64,000 bases of DNA, taken from NCBI RefSeq assembly GCF_020026915.1, contig NZ_JAINUY010000005.1:1-64000 (forward strand), read 5' to 3'. The notes below the pieces were generated by a model. It saw only the letters and a list, made by a program, of their open reading frames with translations. It ran no database searches and was not told the origin of the DNA. The stretch comes from Flavobacterium potami. GTDB taxonomy: Bacteria > Bacteroidota > Bacteroidia > Flavobacteriales > Flavobacteriaceae. Numbering within the stretch: position 1 is the first letter of the stretch; each line of letters starts with the position of its first letter. This document shows, one piece after another, positions 1 through 9,294 of this stretch. The translations under genes were made by a program, and so were the position numbers.

Positions 1-828
1 TACCCGCAAGGGTCGCCGTAGCCGTTTCGCACTGGGTCTGGTTTGATCCTGCGTTGGAAACAGTAGGGGTTTGGTTTCTTGTTATGGTCACCTCAGAACT
101 CGACGATGTACAGCTGCCGTTGCTGATGGTCCAACGGAATACGTTAGCACCGTAGCCCAGAGCCGTTACTCCTGATGTATTTGATGATGGCGTAGTGATT
201 GTTCCCGTACCGCTTACCAGTGTCCACGTTCCAGTACCAACCGTAGGCGCGTTACCCGCAAGGGTCGCCGTAGCCGTTTCGCACTGGGTCTGGTTTGATC
301 CTGCGTTGGAAACAGTAGGGGTTTGGTTTCTTGTTATGGTCACCTCAGAACTCGACGATGTACAGCTGCCGTTGCTGATCGTCCAACGGAATACGTTAGC
401 ACCATAACCCAGAGCTGTTACTCCTGAATTACGCGCAGATGGTGTAGTGATCGTTCCCGTACCGCTTACCAATGTCCACGTTCCAGTACCAACCGTAGGT
501 GCGTTACCCGCAAGGGTCGCCGTAGCCGTTTCGCACTGGGTCTGGTTTGAGCCTGCGTTGGAAGCCGTAGGGGTTTGGTTTCTTGTTATGGTCATCTCAG
601 AACTCGACGATGTACAGCTGCCGTTGCTGATGGTCCAACGGAATACGTTAGCACCATAGCCCAAAGCTGTTACTCCTGAATTACGCGCAGATGGTGTAGT
701 GATCGTTCCCGTACCGCTTACCAGTGTCCACGTTCCAGTACCAACCGTAGGTGCGTTACCCGCAAGGGTTGCCGTAGCCGTTTCGCACTGGGTCTGGTTT
801 GAGCCTGCGTTGGAAGACGTAGGGGTTG
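1..828 (-). repeat. 252-bp tandem repeat inside the adhesin gene
   Basis: The motif TACCCGCAAGGGT begins at 1, 253, 505 and 757, an exact 252-bp (84-codon) period that keeps the frame. Three full units and a partial one are visible and the array continues beyond the window. Units are nearly identical at DNA level; one clear difference is a short segment near 172-190 (SSNTSG in place of SARNSG). Confidence 0.9.
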
Positions 829-2323
829 GATCAACTGTGATTGTTACAACGTTACTAAAATCCTGACATGTAGCAGAAGTCACAACTCTTCTATAATATG
901 TTGTTGATGAAACAGTACCTGGATTATAAGTTTGACCTGTAGCAGAATTAATATTGTTGAAAGTACTATTATTAGAACTACTCTGCCATTGATAATTTAA
1001 TGTTGTAGTAGTTCCTCCTGTGGCTGCCGAACCATTAATGGTTCCAGGCGTACCACTTCCACAAAAAGTTGTTGTATTAGGTGCAGTAATCGTATTGTTC
1101 GTTATTGCTGCATGTGTGTTATAAGTAATTGTAGAAGTATTTGAAGTCTTCCCATAAGTATCATTAAAAGTATAATTTATCGTAATTGGACCAACAATAG
1201 TATTGTTTATTGGAGAGAATGTTACCGCTCCAGTTGAAGAATCATATGTAAAAGTACCTCTGTTGGCAACAGTTATCGAGCTTTGAGTACCCGCTGTAGC
1301 TGGATCTAAATCCACAGAAGATTTGTTAACCGTTCCTAAAGTATTTACAGAACCATTATCATTTGCAGTAATATCACCAGATGTAGCATCTACACCTTTA
1401 CATCCTGTAAAACTATCAGATACAGCAATTGGATTTAGCAAAGTAGCCGAATCAACTTTAATATCTAAATTTCTAATTTCATGATAATTATTAGATCCCC
1501 CTGTAGATGAAGCAATAGCAAATTTTAAATTAGATGGACTTACCGTCGTATATGCAAAATTATTAATTACAGTACTAATTGTACCACCATTCGTTACAGT
1601 AACAGTAACAAAAAATCCACCTAAAGCTCTTGGCGTAAGTTTTATATCTACCTTTCTAAATCCTGTAGATGCTGTTGAAGTAGCGGCTCTGTTTCCTCCT
1701 GCAATTGTAAATGAAGGATTTAAGGCAGTCGTCTGAACACTTGTAAGATACGGATAACCTGTTGTCCCCGAACCTTGTCCACGCAATGTAATATTATTAG
1801 GCAACCTATCGTCAACACCTCCATTTTTACCTCCTTCATTTCTATTTGGGAAATTACCATATTCATCAATACCAATACCTAAGTACCCTCCTGAAAATCC
1901 CGCTTCACTATTTCGCTGTGCATAACCCAATGATCCTCCAAATGCACCTGGTACTACATTGGTAACAGAAGCATCAAACAGTACAAATGCTATACCATCA
2001 GCTCCATTTCCACCGTATGTGTAGTATTCAAACGAAATATTTAGACCATATGCAGATGGAAATGCATACGAGTTTGAATAAATTATACCTTTTTGATCTC
2101 CTTGATTACTAGTAAGTCTTAAATATCCATTCCCATCAGTATCAATTGAGGGTGCTGTCAGAAATGCACCTGGAGTTCCTCCAAATTGCACACCCGGCGC
2201 AGTAGTATTTTTAAAAGACTGAAAATAAGGAAACTGAGCTCTTACTTGGCTGGTAGCCAAAAATAATAAAACGACAAAAAATAGCTTAAATAAATTAAAC
2301 TTTTTAAAAGTAGAGTTAGGCAT
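1..2323 (-). CDS. Large secreted adhesin: L-type lectin domain, cadherin/CshA-like domain, Ig-like 84-aa repeats (5' part only)
   Basis: Open frame from ATG at 2323 to the window edge without a stop, 774 codons visible; the C-terminus is missing. Residues 1-31 form a signal peptide ending in ..VRAQF. Residues about 40-260 resemble a legume/L-type lectin domain (GADGIAFVLFD, GGYLGIGIDEYGNF). Next comes a cadherin/CshA-like stretch (DITANDNGSV, then TFTYDSSTGAVTFSP, then INYTFNDTYG), an Ig-like segment (LNYQWQSSSNN, then TYYRRVVT), and finally tandem 84-residue repeats with GTGTWTLVSGTG and GANVFRWTISNG. The family is a surface adhesin in Bacteroidota, usually exported by the type IX system through a C-terminal sorting domain; that domain is off-window, so T9SS export is inference. 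The ligand is unknown. Confidence 0.8.
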   Translation of the reverse strand, partial: MPNSTFKKFNLFKLFFVVLLFLATSQVRAQFPYFQSFKNTTAPGVQFGGTPGAFLTAPSIDTDGNGYLRLTSNQGDQKGIIYSNSYAFPSAYGLNISFEYYTYGGNGADGIAFVLFDASVTNVVPGAFGGSLGYAQRNSEAGFSGGYLGIGIDEYGNFPNRNEGGKNGGVDDRLPNNITLRGQGSGTTGYPYLTSVQTTALNPSFTIAGGNRAATSTASTGFRKVDIKLTPRALGGFFVTVTVTNGGTISTVINNFAYTTVSPSNLKFAIASSTGGSNNYHEIRNLDIKVDSATLLNPIAVSDSFTGCKGVDATSGDITANDNGSVNTLGTVNKSSVDLDPATAGTQSSITVANRGTFTYDSSTGAVTFSPINNTIVGPITINYTFNDTYGKTSNTSTITYNTHAAITNNTITAPNTTTFCGSGTPGTINGSAATGGTTTTLNYQWQSSSNNSTFNNINSATGQTYNPGTVSSTTYYRRVVTSATCQDFSNVVTITVDPTPTSSNAGSNQTQCETATATLAGNAPTVGTGTWTLVSGTGTITTPSARNSGVTALGYGANVFRWTISNGSCTSSSSEMTITRNQTPTASNAGSNQTQCETATATLAGNAPTVGTGTWTLVSGTGTITTPSARNSGVTALGYGANVFRWTISNGSCTSSSSEVTITRNQTPTVSNAGSNQTQCETATATLAGNAPTVGTGTWTLVSGTGTITTPSSNTSGVTALGYGANVFRWTISNGSCTSSSSEVTITRNQTPTVSNAGSNQTQCETATATLAG

Positions 2324-2546
2324 AGACAACTTGATTTTGTGGAACAGAAAATCTAGACGCTAAAAAACCGATGATAGTTTCTAGCGTATAGGGGAAATAC
2401 GAAAAAAAGTGATGATTGGATTTCGTAAAATCATTTAAAATCCTGGAAAGATTTCTAAATGAACATAGTAGCGTTTGGACCATAGTCATGATAGGTTCAA
2501 ATACACGTAATTGTGTTTTAAGTTTATAAAAGTAGTTTTGGAACGA

Positions 2547-2575
2547 CGAAAGTAGATAAAACACGAAATTCCAAA
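2547..2575 (-). promoter_or_regulatory. Possible adhesin promoter
   Basis: On the minus strand TTTG (2575-2572), 17 bp, then TACTTTCG (2554-2547), one mismatch to TAnnTTTG. It would give a leader of over 200 nt, so this is tentative. Confidence 0.3.
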
Positions 2576-2757
2576 GAGATTACTCGATAAACTGCACATA
2601 AACTCGTCGAACAGCAATATTTAACAACTGTTCAGAGTAAATTATAACAAAAAAACATAATAATTTGATAATGAAGAGGTCATATATTCTTAAAGAATTA
2701 TGAATAAATCAAATTCTTACAGAAAAAATTGACAAAAAAGCAATAAATTATAGGAAT

Positions 2758-2780
2758 TAAAAAATAAGTTTTTACTTATT
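2758..2780 (-). terminator. Probable terminator of the ruvB-P450-queG operon
   Basis: Minus-strand hairpin AATAAGT/ACTTATT (74-80 paired with 63-69, loop of 4) followed by a run of six T. The stem is all A/T except one pair, so it is weak. Confidence 0.45.
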
Positions 2781-2841
2781 ACAACACAACTAAACAACTA
2801 AAAATCATTTACTTACAAACTAATTTTATTCTTCACAATTG

Positions 2842-3765
2842 TTACTCCAAAAATTTAATATTACGCTTTAATCCTTCAAACTTTGTTCTTTTAATTGGAG
2901 AATTTTTAAAAACAAGTCTAAACGTTTCTTCCGTAATTTCAATCCAATCTTTTTTGCTGAAATTGAGCAAATCGGGATTAGGGCTAAACAAAGGTTCTGA
3001 ATGCGGTTTAGAAAATCGATTCCATGGACAAACGTCTTGACAGGTATCACAACCAAACATCCACTCATCAAATTTTCCTTTCATTTCAATAGGAAGATTT
3101 TCTTTTAATTCAATAGTGTAGTATGAAATGCATTTACTACCGTCCACAATGTAAGGAGCCACAATTGCCTGCGTGGGACAAGCATCAATACAAGCTGTAC
3201 AAGAACCACAGTGATCCGTTACTGCATGATCATATTCTAAGTCTAGATCAATGATAAGCTCGGCTATGAAGTAAAATGAACCTACTTTCTGAGTTAGTAA
3301 ATTACTATTTTTCCCAATCCAGCCTAAACCACTTTTTGCTGCCCAAGCTTTATCCAAAACTGGCGCAGAATCAACAAAAGCGCGACCGGATACATCCCCA
3401 ATATTTTCCTGAATAGTATGCAAAAGCTCTTTTAATTTATCTTTAATTACAAAATGGTAATCCTGACCATAGGCATACTTTGAAATCTTAAAGCTCTCAT
3501 CATTCTGAATTTTATCTGGGTAATAATTAAGCAGCAATGACACTACACTTTTACCATCATCTACTAATAAAGTTGGATCTAATCGTTTATCAAAATGGTT
3601 TTCCATATAAGTCATTTGACCATTTCGATTATTCTTTAACCAGTTTTCCAGTCTTGGAGCTTCTTGTTCTAAAAATCCAGCTTTTGATATACCGCAAGAT
3701 AAAAAACCAAGTCTCTTTGCTTCTTCCTTAATAAATTTTGAATATTTTTCTTTAGAATTAATCAT
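2842..3765 (-). CDS. queG: Epoxyqueuosine reductase QueG
   Basis: Reduces epoxyqueuosine to queuosine at tRNA position 34, the last step of queuosine synthesis, using cobalamin and two 4Fe-4S clusters in the cytoplasm. At 307 aa it is a normal short-form QueG. Ferredoxin-type clusters are visible at C186-x2-C189-x2-C192-x3-C196 and C239-x2-C242-x3-C246 (then PWN), with the conserved VDSAP at 132 providing the likely catalytic Asp. The ATG overlaps the stop of the upstream P450 gene by one base (TAATG), implying translational coupling. A queuosine-precursor transporter lies elsewhere in this window (47063-47740). Identification is secure; the P450 pairing is not explained by the pathway. Confidence 0.95.
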   Translation of the reverse strand: MINSKEKYSKFIKEEAKRLGFLSCGISKAGFLEQEAPRLENWLKNNRNGQMTYMENHFDKRLDPTLLVDDGKSVVSLLLNYYPDKIQNDESFKISKYAYGQDYHFVIKDKLKELLHTIQENIGDVSGRAFVDSAPVLDKAWAAKSGLGWIGKNSNLLTQKVGSFYFIAELIIDLDLEYDHAVTDHCGSCTACIDACPTQAIVAPYIVDGSKCISYYTIELKENLPIEMKGKFDEWMFGCDTCQDVCPWNRFSKPHSEPLFSPNPDLLNFSKKDWIEITEETFRLVFKNSPIKRTKFEGLKRNIKFLE

Positions 3766-5111
3766 TATCTTTCAGAAAACACCACTTCTACGCCAACAGG
3801 TTTTAGAGTAATTAATGGATTAAAATTAACATCCGTACTAAGCGACTTAATTTTATATTTTTTTATAATGTATGAAATAACCAAGCACATTTCGTAAATA
3901 GCAAAACCTGCCCCAATACACATTCTAGGCCCTGCTCCAAAAGGATAGAAATACTGCATAGATTGTTTTTTCTGTTCTCCTAAAAAACGTTCTGGATCAA
4001 AATTATCAGGGTTTTGCCAATACTTAGGATTACGATGTAATTCATAAAATGAAACTCCTATCAAAGTATCTTTTTTTATATTGAACTGCCCTAAACTATC
4101 GTCTTCAACATTTTGTCTATCTGTAATCCAAGCTGGCGGATACAATCGCATGGACTCATTCAAAACAGCATTTGTATACACCATTTTTTGAAGTTGCTCT
4201 GCAGTCTCATCAGTTTCTGACTCAATTTTACTAATTTCATTCCTTATTTTCTCTTGGACATCTGGACGATTTCCTAACAAGTGCAAAGTAAAAGTTAGGG
4301 CATTTGCTGTAGTTTCATGACCGGCTATAAAAAGAATTTTTATTTCATCAATCAATTGTTCAATAGACATCCCTTCTCCAGTGTCTTCATAACGAGTTTC
4401 CAAAAGCATGTTAAGTAAATCATTTACTTCAACTTTTGAAGCTGTTCTCTCTTCAATAATTTCCCTAATAATTTTATTGTTTTCTTCAGCCAATTCAAGA
4501 TGTTTCTTTACTTGACCACTAATAGAAAACCACCATGTCTTATGTGGTAATCTAATTTCCTTAATTAAGAAGTTCTGAACTGCCTCAATTATATATTTAA
4601 TACGATCTAGTTTTTCTTTTTCAATCGAAAATTGAAATAATGATTTCGCAACAACATTAAAAGCCAATTCACTCATTACAGGAAAAAGATCAGTTTTTTT
4701 ATCTACTGCTAATGATTCCAATTCAGAAACAATTGTTGCATTCATATTTTCAATCAGTTGATTCATTTTTTGTTTATGAAATGCTGGTTGAATAAGTCTT
4801 CTTTGCTTTAACCAATATTCTCCATCAACAGTCAATAAACCCTTACCTAAATATTTAGATAAATAAACAGATTGAAACTTAGATTTATGATAGTTCTTAT
4901 GGTTCTTCTGAAGTATATATTGAGCAACATCATTGTCTCTTGACAAGATAATGTGTCTCGACTTTCCAATTCTTATAGCAAATGAATCTCCAAAACGCTC
5001 AAAATAATTTTTATGATACGGTATTGGATTTCGACGAACTCCTTCCGCATCAACAAAAAAACTAAAAATAGAGAGTTTTGGCGGATAATTATATTTCTTA
5101 CTTATAGACAT
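3765..5111 (-). CDS. Cytochrome P450
   Basis: Soluble bacterial P450 of 448 aa with all hallmarks: I-helix oxygen-activation motif AGHETT (263-268), K-helix ExxR (E319-R322), PERF segment at 373-376 and the heme-thiolate loop [10 protein letters not shown] with Cys398. There is no fused reductase and no ferredoxin or ferredoxin reductase gene nearby, so its electron donor must be encoded elsewhere. It lies 10 bp after ruvB and overlaps queG by one base in the same operon. The layout resembles fatty-acid/CYP102-like heme domains, but the substrate cannot be read from sequence. Confidence 0.92.
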   Translation of the reverse strand: MSISKKYNYPPKLSIFSFFVDAEGVRRNPIPYHKNYFERFGDSFAIRIGKSRHIILSRDNDVAQYILQKNHKNYHKSKFQSVYLSKYLGKGLLTVDGEYWLKQRRLIQPAFHKQKMNQLIENMNATIVSELESLAVDKKTDLFPVMSELAFNVVAKSLFQFSIEKEKLDRIKYIIEAVQNFLIKEIRLPHKTWWFSISGQVKKHLELAEENNKIIREIIEERTASKVEVNDLLNMLLETRYEDTGEGMSIEQLIDEIKILFIAGHETTANALTFTLHLLGNRPDVQEKIRNEISKIESETDETAEQLQKMVYTNAVLNESMRLYPPAWITDRQNVEDDSLGQFNIKKDTLIGVSFYELHRNPKYWQNPDNFDPERFLGEQKKQSMQYFYPFGAGPRMCIGAGFAIYEMCLVISYIIKKYKIKSLSTDVNFNPLITLKPVGVEVVFSER

Positions 5112-5121
5112 TCTATCAGTA

Positions 5122-6144
5122 TTAAAATAATTCCCCTTGATTATTAATGTTTACTTTTCCAAGATGTTTATAAGCCTTATCAGTAACTTCTCTACCACGA
5201 GGTGTCCTCATAATAAATCCTTCCTGAATTAAAAAGGGCTCGTATACCTCTTCTATTGTTTCACTACTTTCAGATACAGCCGTTGCCAAAGTTGAAAGTC
5301 CAACCGGCCCCCCTTTGAACTTATTGATAATAGTTAACAAAATTTTATTATCCATTTCATCAAGACCATGCGCATCAACGTTCAATGCTTTTAAAGCATA
5401 ACGAGCAATCTCTAAATCAATAGTACCATTCCCTTTAATTTGTGCAAAATCACGAACTCTTCGAAGTAAAGCGTTAGCGATACGAGGAGTTCCTCTACTA
5501 CGACCTGCAATTTCAATAGCCGCATCTAATGCAATTGGCATTTTTAAAATTGAAGCACTTCTTTCAACAATAGTAGTTAAAAGTTCTGTAGTATAATATT
5601 GTAATCGCGAAGAAATTCCAAAACGGGCTCTCATAGGTGCCGTTAAAAGTCCGGATCTTGTTGTAGCACCAATCAATGTAAAGGGGTTTAGATTGATTTG
5701 AACAGTTCTTGCATTGGGTCCAGATTCAATCATAATATCTATCTTAAAATCCTCCATTGCAGAATATAAATACTCCTCCACCACAGGACTTAAACGATGA
5801 ATCTCATCAATAAATAAAACATCTCTTTCATCCAGATTAGTAAGTAGACCAGCTAAGTCCCCCGGTTTATCTAAAACTGGTCCAGAAGTAATTTTTATAC
5901 CAACTTCTAATTCATTGGCAAGAATGTTGGCAAGTGTAGTTTTACCTAATCCTGGAGGTCCATGAAATAAAGCATGGTCAAGCGCCTCACCTCTTTGATT
6001 AGCTGCAGCAACAAACACTTTTAAATTTTCTAAAACTTGATCTTGTCCAGCAAAATCATCAAATGATAGCGGACGCAATCTTTTTTCGAGATCTAACTCT
6101 TCTGAGTTATATCCTTTAGTAGTAGGATCTAGATTTTCATTCAT
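5122..6144 (-). CDS. ruvB: Holliday junction branch-migration ATPase RuvB
   Basis: Hexameric AAA+ motor that, with RuvA, drives branch migration of Holliday junctions during recombination repair. 340 aa, normal length. Walker A GPPGLGKT at 63-69, Walker B FIDEIHR around 111-117, sensor 1 GATTRSG near 180, and a C-terminal winged helix ([16 protein letters not shown]). First gene of a probable ruvB-P450-queG transcript. A perfect -7 element ends only 4 bp before the ATG, which suggests a leaderless mRNA. ruvA is not in the window. Confidence 0.97.
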   Translation of the reverse strand: MNENLDPTTKGYNSEELDLEKRLRPLSFDDFAGQDQVLENLKVFVAAANQRGEALDHALFHGPPGLGKTTLANILANELEVGIKITSGPVLDKPGDLAGLLTNLDERDVLFIDEIHRLSPVVEEYLYSAMEDFKIDIMIESGPNARTVQINLNPFTLIGATTRSGLLTAPMRARFGISSRLQYYTTELLTTIVERSASILKMPIALDAAIEIAGRSRGTPRIANALLRRVRDFAQIKGNGTIDLEIARYALKALNVDAHGLDEMDNKILLTIINKFKGGPVGLSTLATAVSESSETIEEVYEPFLIQEGFIMRTPRGREVTDKAYKHLGKVNINNQGELF

Positions 6145-6148
6145 CCTA

Positions 6149-6156
6149 CAAAGATA
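6149..6156 (-). promoter_or_regulatory. -7 element of ruvB
   Basis: Minus-strand TATCTTTG, a full match to TAnnTTTG, directly upstream of the ATG at 6144. No good TTTG box at the -33 position. With the usual spacing, transcription would start at or next to the start codon. Confidence 0.45.
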
Positions 6157-6212
6157 TAGAAAGTAATTAGTTTGTAAAACAGTAAACCTGAACGATTAAA
6201 ATTTTAACTAAC

Positions 6213-6244
6213 AAAAAAAAGACTATCATTACTGATAGTCTTTT
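6213..6244 (-). terminator. Terminator of the act-cox operon
   Basis: Minus-strand stem GACTATCA/TGATAGTC extended by four A-T pairs, loop GTAA, then a run of eight T. It sits just after coxA and before ruvB, so the two operons are separately transcribed. Confidence 0.85.
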
Positions 6245-6254
6245 AATTATTTTT

Positions 6255-8057
6255 TTAGTGGTGTAAAACTTCTTCACCTTCTTTCATTGGTACATTTTGA
6301 GGTACAAAATCTACATCATGATTTGGGTTACTATAGTCATACGGCCAACGATACACGTGAGGAATTTCTCCTGGCCAGTTTCCGTGGATATGTTCAACTG
6401 GAGTAGTCCACTCTAAAGTTGTAGATTTCCAAGGATTCTGAGTTGCTTTTTTACCGTAGAAAATACTGCTAAAGAAGTTGTATAAGAATACTAACTGGAA
6501 TGCACCTCCTACAAGAGCAAACGTTGTAATTAAAACGTTCACATTTTGTAAATCGTCAAATAATGGGAAATTAGTATTTGTATAATAACGTCTTGGTAAA
6601 CCAGCTAATCCAATAAAGTGCATTGGGAAGAAAACTCCATAAGCACAAACTGCTGTAATCCAGAAGTGAATATAACCTAAGTTTTTATTTAACATTCTTC
6701 CGTACATTTTTGGGAACCAGTGGTAAATACCAGCAAACATTCCGTAAAGTGCAGAGATACCCATTACTAAGTGAAAGTGCGCAATAACAAAGTAAGTATC
6801 GTGAACGTTAATATCTAAAGTACTATCTCCTAAAATGATTCCAGTTAAACCTCCAGTGATGAAAGTAGAAACCATTCCGATAGAGAACAACATTGCAGGG
6901 TTGAACTGTAAGTTACCTTTCCATAAAGTTGTAATCCAGTTGAAAGCTTTTACAGCAGATGGAATTGCAATCAATAAAGTAGTAAAAGTAAATACAGATC
7001 CTAAAAATGGATTCATACCTGAAATAAACATGTGGTGACCCCAAACAATAGTAGATAAAAATGCAATTGCAAGAACTGACATAATCATCGCTCTATATCC
7101 AAAGATTGGTTTACGAGCATTCGTAGCCATAATTTCAGAAACAAGTCCCATTGCTGGTAAAATTACGATGTAAACCTCAGGGTGACCTAAGAACCAGAAT
7201 AAGTGCTCGAATAACACTGGAGAACCACCTTGGTAATGTAAAACTTCTCCTGCGATATAAATATCAGATAAGAAGAATGAAGTACCAAAACTTCTATCAA
7301 AAATTAATAATAAAGCTGCAGATAATAATACTGGAAACGAAATAACACCAATAATAGCAGTTACAAAGAAAGTCCAGATTGTAAGAGGAAGTCTAGTCAT
7401 AGACATTCCTTTAGTACGTAAATTAATTACAGTAACAATATAATTTAAAGATCCCATCAATGAAGATGCGATGAAAATAGCCATAGATACCAACCATAAA
7501 GTCATACCAGCTCCAGATCCAGGAATTGCTTGTGGTAATGCACTTAAAGGAGGATAGATTGTCCAACCTGCAGATGCTGGTCCAGCTTCAACAAATAAAG
7601 AAGACAACATAATAACTGCAGACAAGAAAAACAACCAGTATGAAATCATATTCATAAAACCAGAAGCCATATCTCTTGCTCCAATCTGAAGAGGAATAAG
7701 TAAATTACTAAATGTTCCACTTAAACCTGCTGTCAATACAAAGAATACCATTATGGTACCGTGTATTGTAACTAAAGCTAAATAAATATCATTTGCCATT
7801 ACACCATCAGGTGCAAATTTATCTCCTAATAAAACATTGAATATCTTGAAAGACTCCTCTGGCCACGCTAATTGCATTCTAAAAAGCAAAGACATAGCAA
7901 TACCAATGATTCCCATAATAATACCAGTAATCAAGTATTGCTTAGCAATCATTTTGTGATCAATACTAAAAATATATTTAGTAATGAACGTATCTTTATG
8001 ATGATGTTCGTGCTCGTGATCGTGTCCGTGATCGTGATCGTGCGCTTCTGCTGACAT
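6255..8057 (-). CDS. coxA: Cytochrome c oxidase subunit I (aa3 type)
   Basis: Catalytic membrane subunit that reduces O2 to water at a heme a3-CuB centre and pumps protons. 600 aa, about 12 membrane segments. Ligands visible: H99 (TIHG, heme a); HPEVY 292-296, whose His binds CuB and whose Tyr forms the cross-link of A-type oxidases; H341-H342 (CuB); and AHFH around 426-429 (heme a3/heme a). The N-terminus is a striking His/Asp/Glu stretch (residues 4-20) that could bind metal. Last gene of the act-cox operon, 30 bp after coxB. Subunit III does not follow; a terminator does. Confidence 0.96.
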   Translation of the reverse strand: MSAEAHDHDHGHDHEHEHHHKDTFITKYIFSIDHKMIAKQYLITGIIMGIIGIAMSLLFRMQLAWPEESFKIFNVLLGDKFAPDGVMANDIYLALVTIHGTIMVFFVLTAGLSGTFSNLLIPLQIGARDMASGFMNMISYWLFFLSAVIMLSSLFVEAGPASAGWTIYPPLSALPQAIPGSGAGMTLWLVSMAIFIASSLMGSLNYIVTVINLRTKGMSMTRLPLTIWTFFVTAIIGVISFPVLLSAALLLIFDRSFGTSFFLSDIYIAGEVLHYQGGSPVLFEHLFWFLGHPEVYIVILPAMGLVSEIMATNARKPIFGYRAMIMSVLAIAFLSTIVWGHHMFISGMNPFLGSVFTFTTLLIAIPSAVKAFNWITTLWKGNLQFNPAMLFSIGMVSTFITGGLTGIILGDSTLDINVHDTYFVIAHFHLVMGISALYGMFAGIYHWFPKMYGRMLNKNLGYIHFWITAVCAYGVFFPMHFIGLAGLPRRYYTNTNFPLFDDLQNVNVLITTFALVGGAFQLVFLYNFFSSIFYGKKATQNPWKSTTLEWTTPVEHIHGNWPGEIPHVYRWPYDYSNPNHDVDFVPQNVPMKEGEEVLHH

Positions 8058-8087
8058 ATATGTGTACTTTAAATTTTCTTAATAATA

Positions 8088-9275
8088 TTATTTCATTGCA
8101 ACTTTAGCTACTGCCGCTTTTACAGTATCAACAACTGTTTTCACAGTATCGATTACTTTTGCAGTAGTATCAGTTGGAGCAGCTCCTTCAGCTGGTTTTT
8201 CTGCAGCTGCTGCTGCTTTAATATCCTGAGCTAAAGTTGTTTTTTCACTTAACCATTTTTTGTAATCTTCAGGAGTATCAACAACAACTTTCATTTGCAT
8301 GTTATAGTGAGAAGCTCCACAGATTTTATTACATAATAATAAATAATCAAATGTGTAAGGATCTAAAGCTGTTCCTCCTTTTGCAACTAAGTCAATACTT
8401 TTCTCAGCTCTAAGTTTATTGATATGAGCCACTTTCTCTACCATGAAAGGTAATTCTCTATACTCCGAAGTAGTATAAGTAGGAACAAAAGCAAACTCAG
8501 TAACCATACCAGGAACACAGTTCATTTGTGCTCTAAAATGTGGAAAATAAGCTGAGTGCAATACATCCTGAGAACGCATTTTGAAATGAACTTTTTTACC
8601 TTTAGGAATATGTAATTCAGTAACAACGATATCATCTTGAGCATTCGGATCTGACATATCAACACCTAAAGTATTGATACCTTCAATCAAACGAACGTTA
8701 GCTTTTCCTAAAACATTATCTTGTCCTGCATATCTAGCAGTCCATTTAAACTGCTGAGCATACAATTCAATTTCAACTACATCTTCGTCTTTATCAACAA
8801 ACATGATATTGTTCCAAGCATATAATCCGTAAAGGATTAAACAAGCTAAAACTACAGAAGGAATGATACTCCAAATTGCCTCTAATTTATTACTATCAGC
8901 AAAGAACAATGCTTTTCTATCTTTATGTCCTCTATTTTTAAAAGAAAACCAATATAGTAAACCTTGAGTGATAACTTGAACAGTGAAAATTAAAACCCAA
9001 GTAATGTTCATCAGATTATCTACTAAAAGACCATGCTCTGAAGCTGGCGTATGAAGTGCCAAATTACCCCATTTTAATAAACCATAAATAGTAAATATAT
9101 AAATGAAGGCTAAGAAACCGAACATAATATATCCTTGGATATTATTATCATTATCCGATGCAACTTGAGAATCGTCCGAAGATGCTCCTACTTGAGTAAG
9201 ATCAAATATCTTGGTCAATTGCCATAATGCAACTGCTAATAAAACTACAACTATAATTACCAACAAACTTGTCAT
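8088..9275 (-). CDS. coxB: Cytochrome c oxidase subunit II (CuA)
   Basis: Accepts electrons from cytochrome c through the binuclear CuA centre and passes them to subunit I. 395 aa, longer than the usual 220-300. CuA ligands visible: H240 (VLHSAYFPHF), C315, C319, H323 and M326 in CNKICGASHYNM. Membrane segments near 3-20, 47-66, 90-110 and 135-155. The C-terminus (about 352-395) is a low-complexity Ala/Thr/Val tail of unknown role, and no cytochrome c domain is fused. It follows actF by about 19 bp, placing oxidase and quinol oxidoreductase in one transcript. Confidence 0.95.
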   Translation of the reverse strand: MTSLLVIIVVVLLAVALWQLTKIFDLTQVGASSDDSQVASDNDNNIQGYIMFGFLAFIYIFTIYGLLKWGNLALHTPASEHGLLVDNLMNITWVLIFTVQVITQGLLYWFSFKNRGHKDRKALFFADSNKLEAIWSIIPSVVLACLILYGLYAWNNIMFVDKDEDVVEIELYAQQFKWTARYAGQDNVLGKANVRLIEGINTLGVDMSDPNAQDDIVVTELHIPKGKKVHFKMRSQDVLHSAYFPHFRAQMNCVPGMVTEFAFVPTYTTSEYRELPFMVEKVAHINKLRAEKSIDLVAKGGTALDPYTFDYLLLCNKICGASHYNMQMKVVVDTPEDYKKWLSEKTTLAQDIKAAAAAEKPAEGAAPTDTTAKVIDTVKTVVDTVKAAVAKVAMK

Positions 9276-9294
9276 CTGTTTATTTCTTTAAATA

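Larger units (their letters stand above)
2324..2841. other. 518-bp gene-free stretch between adhesin and queG
   Basis: No convincing gene. It should hold the adhesin promoter and leader on the minus strand and the queG terminator near 2760. An 82-codon minus-strand frame at 2316-2564 has no recognisable features and overlaps the adhesin start. Confidence 0.6.

Noticed and set aside
195..659. Two near-identical 70-codon plus-strand frames
   Set aside because: They are antisense readings of two units of the adhesin repeat. The minus-strand frame is open from 2323 to the edge and has a signal peptide and recognisable domains.
1..828. Repeat array considered as CRISPR
   Set aside because: Units of 252 bp without spacers, in frame with a coding sequence. 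Heptamer and octamer arrays are also direct repeats without spacers. No cas gene is present.
2316..2564. 82-codon minus-strand frame upstream of the adhesin
   Set aside because: It overlaps the adhesin start in another frame, has no signal peptide or known motif, and lies where the adhesin leader and promoter are expected.
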